Under the pieces are notes generated by a model that was given only the letters and a program-made list of their open reading frames with translations, did no database searches and was not told the origin of the DNA. From assembly GCA_016717335.1 (NCBI GenBank), contig JADKFS010000001.1:3100001-3164000 (forward strand): a DNA stretch of 64,000 nucleotides, given 5' to 3'. Position numbers and translations under genes: made by a program. The DNA comes from Candidatus Ribeiella danica (GTDB lineage: Bacteria > Chloroflexota > Chloroflexia > Chloroflexales > Roseiflexaceae). This document shows positions 7,508 to 15,727 of this stretch, piece by piece; position 1 is the first letter of the stretch, and every line of letters begins with the position of its first letter.

Positions 7508-7511
7508 CCGT

Positions 7512-7586
7512 TTGAGGCTAGGAACTTGAGGCTTGCAAAGCGCTCGTCGTACAAGCCTCAAGCCTCAAGCCTCAAGCCTCAAGTCT
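7512..7586. repeat. Heptamer array CAAGCCT x5 with inverted TTGAGGC units
   Basis: Five consecutive units at 7552-7586 (the last is CAAGTCT) face two inverted TTGAGGC units at 7512-7532. The two sides can form a hairpin directly before the thrS ribosome site. Confidence 0.85.
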
Positions 7587-7600
7587 CAGGGAGGTTTGCC

Positions 7601-9388
7601 ATGCCAGTTTCACCGGACAACGATCCCTACTACCGGCTGCGGCACTCGGCGGCGCACGTGATGGCCGAGGCGGTGCTGGAGCTGTTCCCCGAGGGCAAGA
7701 TCGCGATCGGCCCGCCGATCGAGGACGGCTTCTACTACGACTTCGACTTGCCGCGCTCGCTGACGCCGGACGACCTGGCGGAGGTGGAGGCGGGCATGCG
7801 GCGGATCATCGCGGGCGACTACCCGTTCGCGTACCGGGCGGTGAGCGCGGACGAGGCGCGCGCGCTGTTCAAAGACCAGCCGTACAAGCTGGAGCTGATC
7901 GCTGGGCTGGCGGCCGGCCAGGACGAGTACGGCGCGGCGGGCTCGGGCAGCCAGGTGATCTCGACCTACAAGCACGACACGTTCGAGGACCTGTGCCGCG
8001 GGCCGCACCTGGCGCGCACGGGCGAGATCGCGCCGGAGGGCTTCAGGCTGCTGAGCGTAGCCGGCGCGTACTGGCGCGGCGACGAGAAGCGCCCGATGCT
8101 CCAGCGGATCTACGGCACGGCCTGGAACAGCAAGCAGGAGCTCGAACAGTACCTGTACCGGCTCGAAGAGGCCAAGAAGCGCGATCACCGCAAGCTCGGC
8201 AAGGACCTCGGGCTGTTCTACTTCTCCGACGACGTCGGGCCGGGGCTGCCGCTGTTCTCGCCCAAGGGCGAGATGCTGCGCCACACGATGGAGAGCTACG
8301 TGCGCGAGACGCAGACGCGCCACGGCTACCAGCACGTCTGGACCGGCAACGTCGTCAAGGAGAGCCTGTACAAGAAGTCGGGCCACTACGACGCCTACCG
8401 CGAGAACATGTTCCCGCCGATGGTCGAGGACGAGGAGCACATCTACCGGCTCAAGCCGATGAACTGCCCCTCGCACATGACGCTGTACAAGGAGATGGGC
8501 ATCCACTCGTACCGCGACCTGCCGATGCGCTTCGCCGAGTTCGCCACGCTGTACCGCTACGAGGACCGCGGCACGCTCAACGGGCTGACGCGCGTGCGGG
8601 CGCTGACCCAGGACGACTGCCATATCTTCTGCCGGCCCGACCAGATCGAGGATGAGTTCGGCCGCGCGCTGATGCTGATCCGCGAGGTGCTGGAGGCCTA
8701 CCAGTTCAGCGACTACCGGGTCGACCTGTCGCTGCGCGGCGAGGGCGGCAAGTACATCGCCGACGACGAGGCCTGGGACCTGGCCGAAAACGCGCTGCGC
8801 CAGGCCCTGATCCGCTACGAGGTCGACTACCGCGAGGCGCCGGGCGAGGCGGCGATCTACGGGCCGAAGGCCGACTTCATCGCGCGCGACGTGCTCGGGC
8901 GGGAGTGGCAGCTCTCGACGATCCAGGTCGACTTCATCCAGCCGCGCCGGCTCGGCCTGGAGTACATCGGCGAGGACGGCCAGCCGCACACGCCGGTGGT
9001 GCTGCACCGGGCGGTGACTGGCTCGACCGAGCGGTTCCTGGGCGTGATCATCGAGCATTTCGCCGGCGCGTTCCCGGTCTGGCTGGCGCCGGTGCAGGCG
9101 ATGGTCATCCCGATCTCGGATGACAAGCACGGCGCGTATGGCCGCGAGCTGCTGGGGCGGCTGCAGGCGGCCGGGCTGCGCGCCGAGCTGGACGAGAGCA
9201 AGGAGCGCATGCAGGCCAAGATCCGCCGCGCGCAGTTGCAAAAGGTTCCATACATGCTTATAATCGGCGACAAAGAGCAGGCCGCCGGCGCGGTGGCGGT
9301 GCGGCTGCGCAGCGGCGAGGACCTGGGCGCGCTGCCGTTCGACCGCTTTCTCGATCGCGCGCAGGCCGATATCGCCGCGAAGCGATAG
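7601..9388 (+). CDS. thrS: Threonyl-tRNA synthetase lacking the TGS domain
   Basis: A 595-residue class II synthetase that charges tRNA(Thr). Order of domains: editing domain with HSAAHVMAEAV (HxxxH) and LCRGPHL, catalytic core with motif 1 (GLPLFSPKGEMLRHTME), zinc-site cysteine in MNCPSHM, motif 2 (TRVRALTQDDCHIFC), motif 3 (VTGSTERFLGVIIEH), and the C-terminal anticodon-binding domain. The N-terminal TGS/ubiquitin-like domain (about 60 residues in E. coli ThrS) is absent: the protein opens straight into NDPYYRLRHSAAHVM. The start follows AGGGAGGTTTGCC. It is the second gene of a T-box-controlled unit. Confidence 0.96.
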   Translation: MPVSPDNDPYYRLRHSAAHVMAEAVLELFPEGKIAIGPPIEDGFYYDFDLPRSLTPDDLAEVEAGMRRIIAGDYPFAYRAVSADEARALFKDQPYKLELIAGLAAGQDEYGAAGSGSQVISTYKHDTFEDLCRGPHLARTGEIAPEGFRLLSVAGAYWRGDEKRPMLQRIYGTAWNSKQELEQYLYRLEEAKKRDHRKLGKDLGLFYFSDDVGPGLPLFSPKGEMLRHTMESYVRETQTRHGYQHVWTGNVVKESLYKKSGHYDAYRENMFPPMVEDEEHIYRLKPMNCPSHMTLYKEMGIHSYRDLPMRFAEFATLYRYEDRGTLNGLTRVRALTQDDCHIFCRPDQIEDEFGRALMLIREVLEAYQFSDYRVDLSLRGEGGKYIADDEAWDLAENALRQALIRYEVDYREAPGEAAIYGPKADFIARDVLGREWQLSTIQVDFIQPRRLGLEYIGEDGQPHTPVVLHRAVTGSTERFLGVIIEHFAGAFPVWLAPVQAMVIPISDDKHGAYGRELLGRLQAAGLRAELDESKERMQAKIRRAQLQKVPYMLIIGDKEQAAGAVAVRLRSGEDLGALPFDRFLDRAQADIAAKR

Positions 9389-9405
9389 GAACGATCGACA
9401 GCATG

Positions 9406-9451
9406 GTAGTGGCGACTTCAGGCGGCGTTCAGGCGGCTGGGTCGCCACTAC
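9406..9451 (+). other. Hairpin after thrS
   Basis: GTAGTGGCGAC (9406-9416) is perfectly complementary to GTCGCCACTAC (9441-9451). The loop holds a direct repeat TTCAGGCGGC. There is no T-tract, so it is either a factor-dependent terminator or an mRNA-stability structure. Confidence 0.5.
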
Positions 9452-9479
9452 GTGCCTATGCGAAGGGCGAGAGGTTGTA

Positions 9480-9695
9480 ATGAATATTGCAACGTTTGAA
9501 GGCATTGTAGAGCATGGGAAGATAAGGCTCACCAGCAATGTGCAACTACCTGAGAATGCTAAAGTATACGTTGTAGTGCCGGGCATGCAGATCTCACAGA
9601 TTGCACGCATTGTTAGCCCTAGACTTGCGAATGCAGCGCAGGTGGCCGATTTTGCTATGGAGATCACAGAGGGGCCAGCCGATGCCGGCGTATGA
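9480..9695 (+). CDS. Small conserved-type protein paired with retropepsin
   Basis: A 71-residue protein, MNIATFEGIVEHGKIRLTSN, of the small 'regulator of the next gene' type (similar in layout to DUF104/DUF2281-like antitoxin proteins). Codon use is A/T-richer than its neighbours, a sign of recent transfer. Its last 14 bases overlap the start of the retropepsin-like frame, so the two are translationally coupled. Function is unknown; a toxin-antitoxin-like or protease-partner role is possible but unsupported. Confidence 0.6.
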   Translation: MNIATFEGIVEHGKIRLTSNVQLPENAKVYVVVPGMQISQIARIVSPRLANAAQVADFAMEITEGPADAGV

Positions 9696-9991
9696 CGTCA
9701 GCCAGTTCAACCCTCCCGCTCCTGTCGCAGCCATCACTTTACGCAACAGCCAAACAGGTGGTATTGTAGCCGACGTCCCAATGCTCCTTGATAGTGGCGC
9801 GGATGTTACGCTGATCCCCCAATCGGCGGCTCGCTCGTTAGGTTTGGAGCCAATCGCCGATAGCCGGTACGAGCTTGTCGGCTTTGACGGCACCACAAGT
9901 TTTGCTTCTGTGGTGCGGCTTGAGCTGATTGAACAATGTGTCGCTGGTGTTTGACGGACCGAATCTGCGCTGGGATGAGGAGCGTGAGTGA
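9682..9991 (+). pseudogene. Decayed retropepsin-like aspartyl protease
   Basis: The frame from 9682 encodes 90 residues with the active-site motif VPMLLDSGADVTLIP and GLEPIADSRYELVGFDG, typical of single-chain retropepsin-like proteases of about 120 residues. It stops at 9954 after LELIEQCVAGV. In another frame the next bases read SLVFDGPNLRWDEERE and stop at 9991, which is the expected family C-terminus (the LLLDGPxLxW type). The stretch normally carrying the GILGRDVLN-type motif is missing. This points to a deletion plus frameshift. Base composition is A/T-richer than around it, like its 9480 partner. Confidence 0.68.
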
Positions 9992-10015
9992 TATAGAGCA
10001 GAGGTATTGAGCTGT

Positions 10016-11089
10016 ATGCAGCCGCGATCTTCGTTGGTGCAGGTGGATATGAATCGCCTCCAGCGCGCGGTCGGCGTCGCCGATGCCGCCGTGCGCGAGG
10101 GCGGTTACCCGTCGGCGGTGATCGCGGTGGCCAGCTCCAGCGCCACGATCCTGAAGCGCGCGCTGTCGCGGCCCGGCATGGCCCCGGCGCGCGAGGATAG
10201 CATCTTTCTGCTGGCCTCGATCACCAAGCCGATCGTCGCGACGGCGATCATGCGGCTGGTCGAGGACGGGCTGCTGCTGCTCTCAGCGCCGGTCGCGACC
10301 TACATCCCGGAGTTCGCGCAGGCCGGCAAGCAGCTTGTCACGACCTGGCATATCCTGACGCACACGTCCGGGCTGGACGATTCGGCCTGGCAGGCCGAGC
10401 TGGCGGGCGCGCGCCGCGCCACGGCGCCGGAGCTGGTGCAGCTGGCCTGCCGCAGCGGGCTGCGCTTCGAGCCGGGCGCGCGCTTCGAGTACTGCTCGTT
10501 CTCGTTCTATATTCTGGCCGAGCTGATCTCGCGGCTGGGCGGCGCCCCGTACCCGGAGCTGCTGCGCCGCCAGATCTTCCGGCCGCTGGGCATGCGCGAC
10601 ACGTCGTTCGCCCCCGAGGGCGACCAGCGCGCGCGCGCGATGCCGGTCTACGGGCTCGCGCCGGACTTCGATCGCTGGCTGGCCTACTACACCTCGGTGG
10701 CGACCCCCGGCGGCGGCCTGTGGAGCACCGCCGCGGATCTGATCGCGTTCGGCCAGGCGCTGCTGCGCGGCGGGCGCGCCGGCGACTACCACCTGCTCTC
10801 GCCGGCGGCGATCGAGACGATGGCGCGGCTGCAGACCGGCGGCCTGACACAGGTTTCGGATGGACAGACGACCCCAGCTATGTACGGCCTGGGCTGGGGT
10901 AAGCTCGGCCCCGAGGCGCTTGCATCGCCACGGGCCTACCTGCACGGCGGGGCCACCGGCACGCTGCTGTGTATCGACCCTGAGTGGGACCTGGTGTTTG
11001 TATTCTTGACGAATCAGTGGGATATTCAGGGCACCGCGGCCGATCGTGCGCTCAACGCCGTCTACGGCGCGCTCCGCCGCGATCGGTAG
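10016..11089 (+). CDS. Serine beta-lactamase-fold hydrolase
   Basis: A 357-residue cytoplasmic-looking protein (no signal peptide) of the beta-lactamase/class C esterase family. Seen: SxxK active site in FLLASITKPI (Ser68, Lys71), the tyrosine motif FEYCSFSFYILAELI (YxS), HILTHTSGL, and the C-terminal HGGATGT, which replaces KTG as in many esterases. Such proteins hydrolyse esters or D-amino-acid peptides; the substrate is not visible. GAGGT precedes the ATG at 10016. It is followed after 21 bases by a small YtxH gene. Confidence 0.88.
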   Translation: MQPRSSLVQVDMNRLQRAVGVADAAVREGGYPSAVIAVASSSATILKRALSRPGMAPAREDSIFLLASITKPIVATAIMRLVEDGLLLLSAPVATYIPEFAQAGKQLVTTWHILTHTSGLDDSAWQAELAGARRATAPELVQLACRSGLRFEPGARFEYCSFSFYILAELISRLGGAPYPELLRRQIFRPLGMRDTSFAPEGDQRARAMPVYGLAPDFDRWLAYYTSVATPGGGLWSTAADLIAFGQALLRGGRAGDYHLLSPAAIETMARLQTGGLTQVSDGQTTPAMYGLGWGKLGPEALASPRAYLHGGATGTLLCIDPEWDLVFVFLTNQWDIQGTAADRALNAVYGALRRDR

Positions 11090-11110
11090 CTGCTCAAGCG
11101 AGGAGGGGTT

Positions 11111-11344
11111 ATGGGACGCTTTCTGCTCGGCTTTGTCATCGGCGCGGCGATCGGCGCGGCCGCCGTGGTCATCAGCGCGCCGCGCTCCGGCACGGCCACG
11201 CGCCAGGGCATCCGCAATCTGGTCAACGATACGCTCGACGTCGCGCGGCAGGCCAGCGCGACGCGCGAGCAGCAGCTGTGGGATGAGTACCACACCCGCA
11301 TCATCAGCGCCAAATCAGGAGCCGAGAGTCAGAATTCAGAATAA
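11111..11344 (+). CDS. YtxH-like small membrane protein
   Basis: 77 residues: MGRFLLGFVIGAAIGAAAVVISAPRSG is a glycine-zipper membrane helix, followed by TATRQGIRNLVNDTLDVARQAS, the basic amphipathic stretch of YtxH-domain proteins (GAALALLFAPKSGxETR-like). YtxH proteins are small membrane-anchored stress proteins of unclear role. A strong GAGGAGGGGTT precedes the ATG, and it is probably cotranscribed with the hydrolase upstream. Confidence 0.75.
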   Translation: MGRFLLGFVIGAAIGAAAVVISAPRSGTATRQGIRNLVNDTLDVARQASATREQQLWDEYHTRIISAKSGAESQNSE

Positions 11345-11387
11345 TCCGAGGCTATTCTGACGCCTGACGCCTGACCCCTGGAGGCTC

Positions 11388-12569
11388 ATGAACGCCGAGA
11401 TCATCGCGATCGGCTCGGAGCTGCTGCTGGGCGAGACGGTCGACACCAACAGCGCCTACCTCGCGCGCCAGCTGGCCGGGGTGGGCGTCGGCCTGTTCCG
11501 CAAAGCCGTGGTCGGCGACAACGAGGAGCGGATCGCCGCGGTGGTGTCCGAGGCGCTCGGCCGCGCCAAGCTGGTGATCTGCACCGGCGGGCTCGGCCCG
11601 ACCGTGGACGACATGACCCGCGAGGCGATCGCGCGCGCGCTCGGCCGCCCGCTGGTGTTCCACCAGCACCTGCTCGATCAGATCGAGGCGCGCTTTCGCT
11701 CGTTCGGGCGGACCATGAGCGAGAGCAACCGCCGCCAAGCCTACGCGCCCGAGGGCGCGCGGATCGTCGAGAACCCGCGCGGCACCGCGCCCTCGTTCAT
11801 CGTCGAGGACGCGCGCGGCACGGTGGTGGCGCTCCCCGGCGTGCCCTACGAGATGCGCTACCTGTGGGAGAACGCGATCCTGCCCTACCTGCGCGACGAG
11901 CGCGGCCAGACCGGCACGATCCTCGTGCGCACGCTGCACGCCGCCGGGCTGAGCGAGAGCCAGATCGGCGAGATCGTGGCCGACCTGATGGCCCAGGAGA
12001 ACCCGACGCTCGGCATCTCGGCCAAGCGCGCCCAGTACGAGCTGCGGATCGGCGCGCGGGCCGCCAGCCGGGCCGAGGCCGTGGCGCTGGCCGACGCCGT
12101 GGAGGCGACCCTCCGCGCGCGGCTCGGCGAGCACCTGGTCGGCGCCGAGCCGCTCGATCAGGCGGCGGCGCGGCTGATCGCCGAGCGCGGGCACTCGCTC
12201 GCGCTCTACGAGGGCAACGACCGCGCGCCGGTCTTTCGTACGCTCACCGCCACGCCGATCGGGCGGCAGGTGTTGCGCGGCGCGATCATCCATCCGCTCG
12301 ACCGGCCGACCGACGACGAGGCCGCGCGCAGCTTGGCCCGCTCCGGGGCGCGCCAGGCGGTCGACCAGTGGCGGTCCGACCTGGGGCTGGGCGTCCAGCC
12401 GGCCTCGGCGCCGGGCGCCGATGGCTTCACCGCGGTGTTCGTGGCGCTGTCCCACCCGGCCGGCGTCGTCGAGGCGACCCGCCGGTTCGACCTGGCGCTC
12501 GACGAGGGCTGGGAGTTCGTGGGGACGCTGGCGCTGGACGTGCTGCGGCGATACCTGATCGAGGAGTAG
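11388..12569 (+). CDS. CinA-like protein with degenerate C-terminal domain
   Basis: 393 residues. The N-terminal half is a clear MoCF/CinA domain: MNAEIIAIGSELLLGETVDTN, CTGGLGPTVDDMTREAIA and ALPGVPYEMRYLWE. CinA proteins act as ADP-ribose pyrophosphatase (N-terminal) and NMN deamidase (C-terminal) in NAD recycling. The C-terminal half (from about residue 250) does not show the NMN-deamidase signature (LAxAESCTGG...); LIAERGHSLALYEGNDRAP stands there instead. The second activity may therefore be lost. The start ATG follows CCTGGAGGCTC. Confidence 0.82.
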   Translation: MNAEIIAIGSELLLGETVDTNSAYLARQLAGVGVGLFRKAVVGDNEERIAAVVSEALGRAKLVICTGGLGPTVDDMTREAIARALGRPLVFHQHLLDQIEARFRSFGRTMSESNRRQAYAPEGARIVENPRGTAPSFIVEDARGTVVALPGVPYEMRYLWENAILPYLRDERGQTGTILVRTLHAAGLSESQIGEIVADLMAQENPTLGISAKRAQYELRIGARAASRAEAVALADAVEATLRARLGEHLVGAEPLDQAAARLIAERGHSLALYEGNDRAPVFRTLTATPIGRQVLRGAIIHPLDRPTDDEAARSLARSGARQAVDQWRSDLGLGVQPASAPGADGFTAVFVALSHPAGVVEATRRFDLALDEGWEFVGTLALDVLRRYLIEE

Positions 12570-12657
12570 CTGGTAGTCAGGTATCAGCAGTCAGCGCCGC
12601 TGTGTGGCGATGAGCGTCAATGACTGCTGAATCCTGGCTACTGACGGCTGACTACTG
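12570..12657. repeat. Inverted short-repeat array (AGTCAG/CTGACT type)
   Basis: Units such as TAGTCAGGTATCAGCAGTCAG on the left and GACTGCTGAA, CTACTGACGGCTGACTACTG on the right can pair. It fills the whole gap between the CinA-like gene and the next start. Confidence 0.65.
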
Positions 12658-13329
12658 ATGAATCTACGCACCGCGCTCGCCAACATCCACCGCGATCGGC
12701 TCTGGTGGCGCAAGATCTTGATCGGCGGGGCGCTGATGCTCACGCTGGTGGGCTACCCCTGGGCGGCCGGGCTGGTGATGGAGAGCCTGGAGAACACGCG
12801 CAAGGGCTTCCCGACGCCGCTGCCGCCCTGGCGCGAGTGGTCGGCCCGCTACATCATCGGGCTGTTCGCCGTGCTGATCGATATCCTCTTCTTTGGCCTG
12901 CCGATCTTTGCGATCGGGCTGCTGTTCTTCTGCGTCAGCGTCGTGCTGCTGGCCGGCGGGGCGGGCGGGTCCTGGCTGCTGGCCGCGGGGCTGGCGGCGC
13001 TGGGGCTCTACCAGCTGGCCGCCTTCATGATCGGCGTGTCGCCGATCGGGCGGCTGATCTATGTCGAGGCCGGCCAGATCGAGAATGCCTTGGGGTCGCG
13101 CACGCTCCGCGCGGCGCTGCAGCCGCGAGCGCGCGCTGTGTACGGTCGCGCGCGGCTGCTCTCGCTGCCGGCCTACCTCCCGTTCGTGCTGCTGGCGCTG
13201 CTGAGCTGGCTCGTCGGCGGGCCGGCCCGGCTGATCCTCGTGTGGCTGGCGTGCAGCGCGCTGCTCTACGCGCACCTGGCGGTCGCCCAGCTCTACGCCG
13301 CCGCCGAGAGCGACGTGCGGTTCGGCTAG
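12658..13329 (+). CDS. DUF4013-like polytopic membrane protein
   Basis: 223 residues. The N-terminal DRLWWRKILIGGALMLTLVGYPWAAGLVME, with the following PPWREWSARYIIGLFAVLI, resembles DUF4013 proteins (PxWxDW plus membrane helices). About five hydrophobic segments are seen, two of them in FFGLPIFAIGLLFFCVSVVLL and YLPFVLLALLSWLVGG. The role is unknown. No SD is evident because a repeat array abuts the ATG. Confidence 0.65.
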   Translation: MNLRTALANIHRDRLWWRKILIGGALMLTLVGYPWAAGLVMESLENTRKGFPTPLPPWREWSARYIIGLFAVLIDILFFGLPIFAIGLLFFCVSVVLLAGGAGGSWLLAAGLAALGLYQLAAFMIGVSPIGRLIYVEAGQIENALGSRTLRAALQPRARAVYGRARLLSLPAYLPFVLLALLSWLVGGPARLILVWLACSALLYAHLAVAQLYAAAESDVRFG

Positions 13330-13373
13330 TGTGGAGATCTAGCACAGCTCGGCAGAAATGCCTTCCTGGTGCT

Positions 13374-13432
13374 GACGGAAGACCGACGACGGAAGACGGC
13401 ACGCATTCGTCTCCCGTCGTCGGTCTTCCGTC
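13374..13432. repeat. Inverted heptamer array (GACGGAA/TTCCGTC)
   Basis: 19-bp perfect arms at 13374-13392 and 13414-13432. The left arm itself reads as 7-bp units GACGGAA GACCGAC GACGGAA. It can form a strong hairpin upstream of the amidase-like gene. Confidence 0.8.
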
Positions 13433-13500
13433 GAGCGAACCCGATACGAACGTCCGCAGACGTGTACTAGGCGGCTGTTTATCGTAGCGCAGGAGGTTGT

Positions 13501-15426
13501 ATGACTGAGTTCGAGGTTCACAAGCGGGCCGCGCCGGCATCGGCCAGCGCCCCGCGCCGCGACCACAACGTCCAGCTGATCGTGCTCCACAGCGATCTCG
13601 GCTCCGCGCCCGACTCGATCGCGGCGTTCAGCGCGCCCCGGTCGGCCTCCGCCCCGCACTACTACGTCGACGCCAACGGCCAGATTACCCAGCTGGTCTC
13701 GGAGAAGCGCGCCGCGCGGCACAGCGGCAGCGCCAGGTGGGAAAAGCGCACGCGCAACATCGATCTGATCAGCGTCGGCATTATGCTCGAGCACCGGCTG
13801 GACGGCGGGGCGGGCTCGGCGCAGCTTGCCGCGCTGCAGTGGCTGCTCGACGCCCTGCTGGTCTACTTCGCGCTGGACGAGGACGCGGTGGTGCGCTGGC
13901 AGCCGGCGATCGGTGGGCAGCCGCTCGCGGCGCTCAGCCGCTACTTCCCGCCGCAGCCGCCGGCGCCGGCGCCGGCGCGGCCCACGCGGGCGGCCACCAG
14001 GGCGGCCGGCGCTGCGACGCTGGGCCTCGAGGACGACCCGCTGGCCGCCCAGCGGCTGTGGCTGCGCCTGCAGGATCTGACCCACAAGCAGCGCGGCGGG
14101 GCGTTTCATATCGACTGGTCGTTCCACCTGCACGCCGCGAAGTTCGACCTGGGCGCGCCGCTGGCGCCCAGCGACCCGACCCAGATCCAGCCGGCGGGAG
14201 ATCCGCGCTCGTACGGCTACCAGCCCTTCGCGCGCGACACGATCTGCAACGAGGGGCGCAACTGGGATCAGATCCAGAGCCTCAACAGCCTGCTCGGCGC
14301 GAGCGTCGCGCCGACCGGCCTGGCGCGCGCGCTGGTCGACGCGAGCTATCGATCCAGCCTGGCCGTGAGCGAGAGCCGCGTGGCCATGCGCGGCAACAAC
14401 ACCTTCCAGCCCGGCTGGAAGTTCCACCAGGTGGCGCTTCAGGAGCACCTCGGCGCGCCGATCAGCCGGAACTACGCGACGGCGGATGGGCTCTACGCCG
14501 TGCAGGTGTTCGCCGGCGACACGCTGTACACCCCCAGGGCCGAGGGGTCGGGCTGCCGCCGGCTGGGCCAGACGGCGCCGGGCGACCCGGCCTACGCGCC
14601 GATCTGGGCCGAGACCTACGCCGCGATCGGGGCGGCCTACAACCCGAGCTCGCCGCACCAGCAGTTCGCGGCCGCGAACAAGCTCGGCGCGCCGCTCGGC
14701 CCCGTCACCCGAGCCGACTTCGAGGGCACGCCGATCGACATACAGATCTTCGCGCTCGACACGATCTACGCCGGGCCGGACGGGCAGATCAAGCGCCTGA
14801 GCGCGCTGCCGAAGCCCGACATCGTGAGCACCTGGCAGCCCGCCCCGGTCACGTCGAACCAGCCGCCGCCGCCGCCGCCAGGGCAGGGCGCCGGGCAGGT
14901 GCCCGAGCGGGTGCGCCGGCTGATCAACCGGGCGATCGGCCTGCTCGGCAGCGACGGCGACGACCTGGCGAAGTTCCCCGAGCTGCGCAAGTTCGCGCCC
15001 GACGGCGATATCGTCTGCGCCGATCTGGTCACGATCTGCCTGAACGAGGCGGGCGTGCGGCTGTGGAGTAATGTCTCCGACCCGACCGGCACCGGCCGCA
15101 CGGGGCCGCGGGCCGCCAACTACTACCGGCCCGACGCAGCCAACCAGGGCGCGCTCAGGCAGGTCGGCGACGCCGAGCCGTGGCTGCCTGGCGACATTCT
15201 GATCTACGGCAAGGGCGACCTGTCGGTCGACCGCGCCTACCACGTCAACCTGTACGTCGCCCCGTTCACCTACAATGGCCGGACGCGCGACGTGGTGAAC
15301 TCCAGCCTGGGCGACCCGCGCGTGCTGGCGCTGAACAAGGACGACTGCATGCGCACGCACTGCTCGCCGGACTACCGCTGGACCAAGCGCGTGCGGGTGG
15401 TCGAGCTGGAGCGCGAGTTCACGTAG
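13501..15426 (+). CDS. Amidase_2-like plus NlpC/DUF1287-like fusion protein
   Basis: 641 residues in three parts. Residues 20-125 look like an N-acetylmuramoyl-L-alanine amidase/PGRP fold (LIVLHSD, HYYVDANGQITQLV, RHSG, SVGIMLEH), but the late HxxR/DPG segment with the last zinc ligand is not seen. Residues 160-450 hold about three repeats of an LGAPL...Q.FA.DTI motif (KFDLGAPLAPS, QEHLGAPISRN, NKLGAPLGPV). Residues 470-641 resemble a cysteine-peptidase/DUF1287 domain (DGDIVCADLVTICLNEAG and AYHVNLYV, giving Cys and His). No signal peptide is visible. It probably binds or cuts peptidoglycan; the first domain may be inactive. GGAGG precedes the ATG. Confidence 0.65.
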   Translation: MTEFEVHKRAAPASASAPRRDHNVQLIVLHSDLGSAPDSIAAFSAPRSASAPHYYVDANGQITQLVSEKRAARHSGSARWEKRTRNIDLISVGIMLEHRLDGGAGSAQLAALQWLLDALLVYFALDEDAVVRWQPAIGGQPLAALSRYFPPQPPAPAPARPTRAATRAAGAATLGLEDDPLAAQRLWLRLQDLTHKQRGGAFHIDWSFHLHAAKFDLGAPLAPSDPTQIQPAGDPRSYGYQPFARDTICNEGRNWDQIQSLNSLLGASVAPTGLARALVDASYRSSLAVSESRVAMRGNNTFQPGWKFHQVALQEHLGAPISRNYATADGLYAVQVFAGDTLYTPRAEGSGCRRLGQTAPGDPAYAPIWAETYAAIGAAYNPSSPHQQFAAANKLGAPLGPVTRADFEGTPIDIQIFALDTIYAGPDGQIKRLSALPKPDIVSTWQPAPVTSNQPPPPPPGQGAGQVPERVRRLINRAIGLLGSDGDDLAKFPELRKFAPDGDIVCADLVTICLNEAGVRLWSNVSDPTGTGRTGPRAANYYRPDAANQGALRQVGDAEPWLPGDILIYGKGDLSVDRAYHVNLYVAPFTYNGRTRDVVNSSLGDPRVLALNKDDCMRTHCSPDYRWTKRVRVVELEREFT

Positions 15427-15429
15427 GTT

Positions 15430-15513
15430 TGGCGACCCTCGCCCCCTGCCCCTTCTCCCGTGGGAGAGGGGGTATTCTTCTGGCCTCTACGTGCGGTCGC
15501 ACCTAGAGGCCAG
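15430..15513. repeat. Composite palindromic element with damaged core
   Basis: Outer hairpin CTTCTCCCGTGGGAGAGGGG, then TGGCCTCTA...TAGAGGCCA around a shortened core GTGCGGTCGCAC. The second half-core GCGACCGCA is deleted compared with the 3.8 and 6.4 kb copies. Confidence 0.75.
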
Positions 15514-15575
15514 GCATTTGAGATCGCTGGGCGGGGCCGTTTGGAGGGGCGGTTTGCAAGGCGGGCCCGACTCAC

Positions 15576-15645
15576 GCAGCCCGCGGCAGCGGGCTGCGTA
15601 CCAGTAGCGGCGGGCTTCAGCCCGCCCGCGTGCGGGCGCGCAACA
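15576..15645. repeat. REP-like double hairpin (CCCGCGGCAGCGGG family)
   Basis: GCAGCCCGC pairs with GCGGGCTGC (15576-15597), then GGCGGGCTTCAGCCCGCC (15609-15626) forms a second hairpin, then CGTGCGGGCGCGCAA. Two more copies are at 38556-38637 and 38671-38710. Confidence 0.8.
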
Positions 15646-15683
15646 GCATACGACACGCCCGGGGTGATCCGGCGCACGTCCTA

Positions 15684-15692
15684 TGGTATAAT
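15684..15692 (+). promoter_or_regulatory. Extended -10 promoter of the hydrogenase operon
   Basis: TGGTATAAT (15684-15692) fits an extended -10 (TGnTATAAT), 36 bases upstream of the large-subunit start codon. No clear -35 is seen. Confidence 0.55.
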
Positions 15693-15727
15693 GCGCAGCC
15701 TAATCCATGCATTGCGTGGGAGGAGCC

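Noticed and set aside
7610..9667. Long open frame (685 codons) antisense to thrS
   Set aside because: Composition is that of a mirror frame, and thrS is certain on the other strand.
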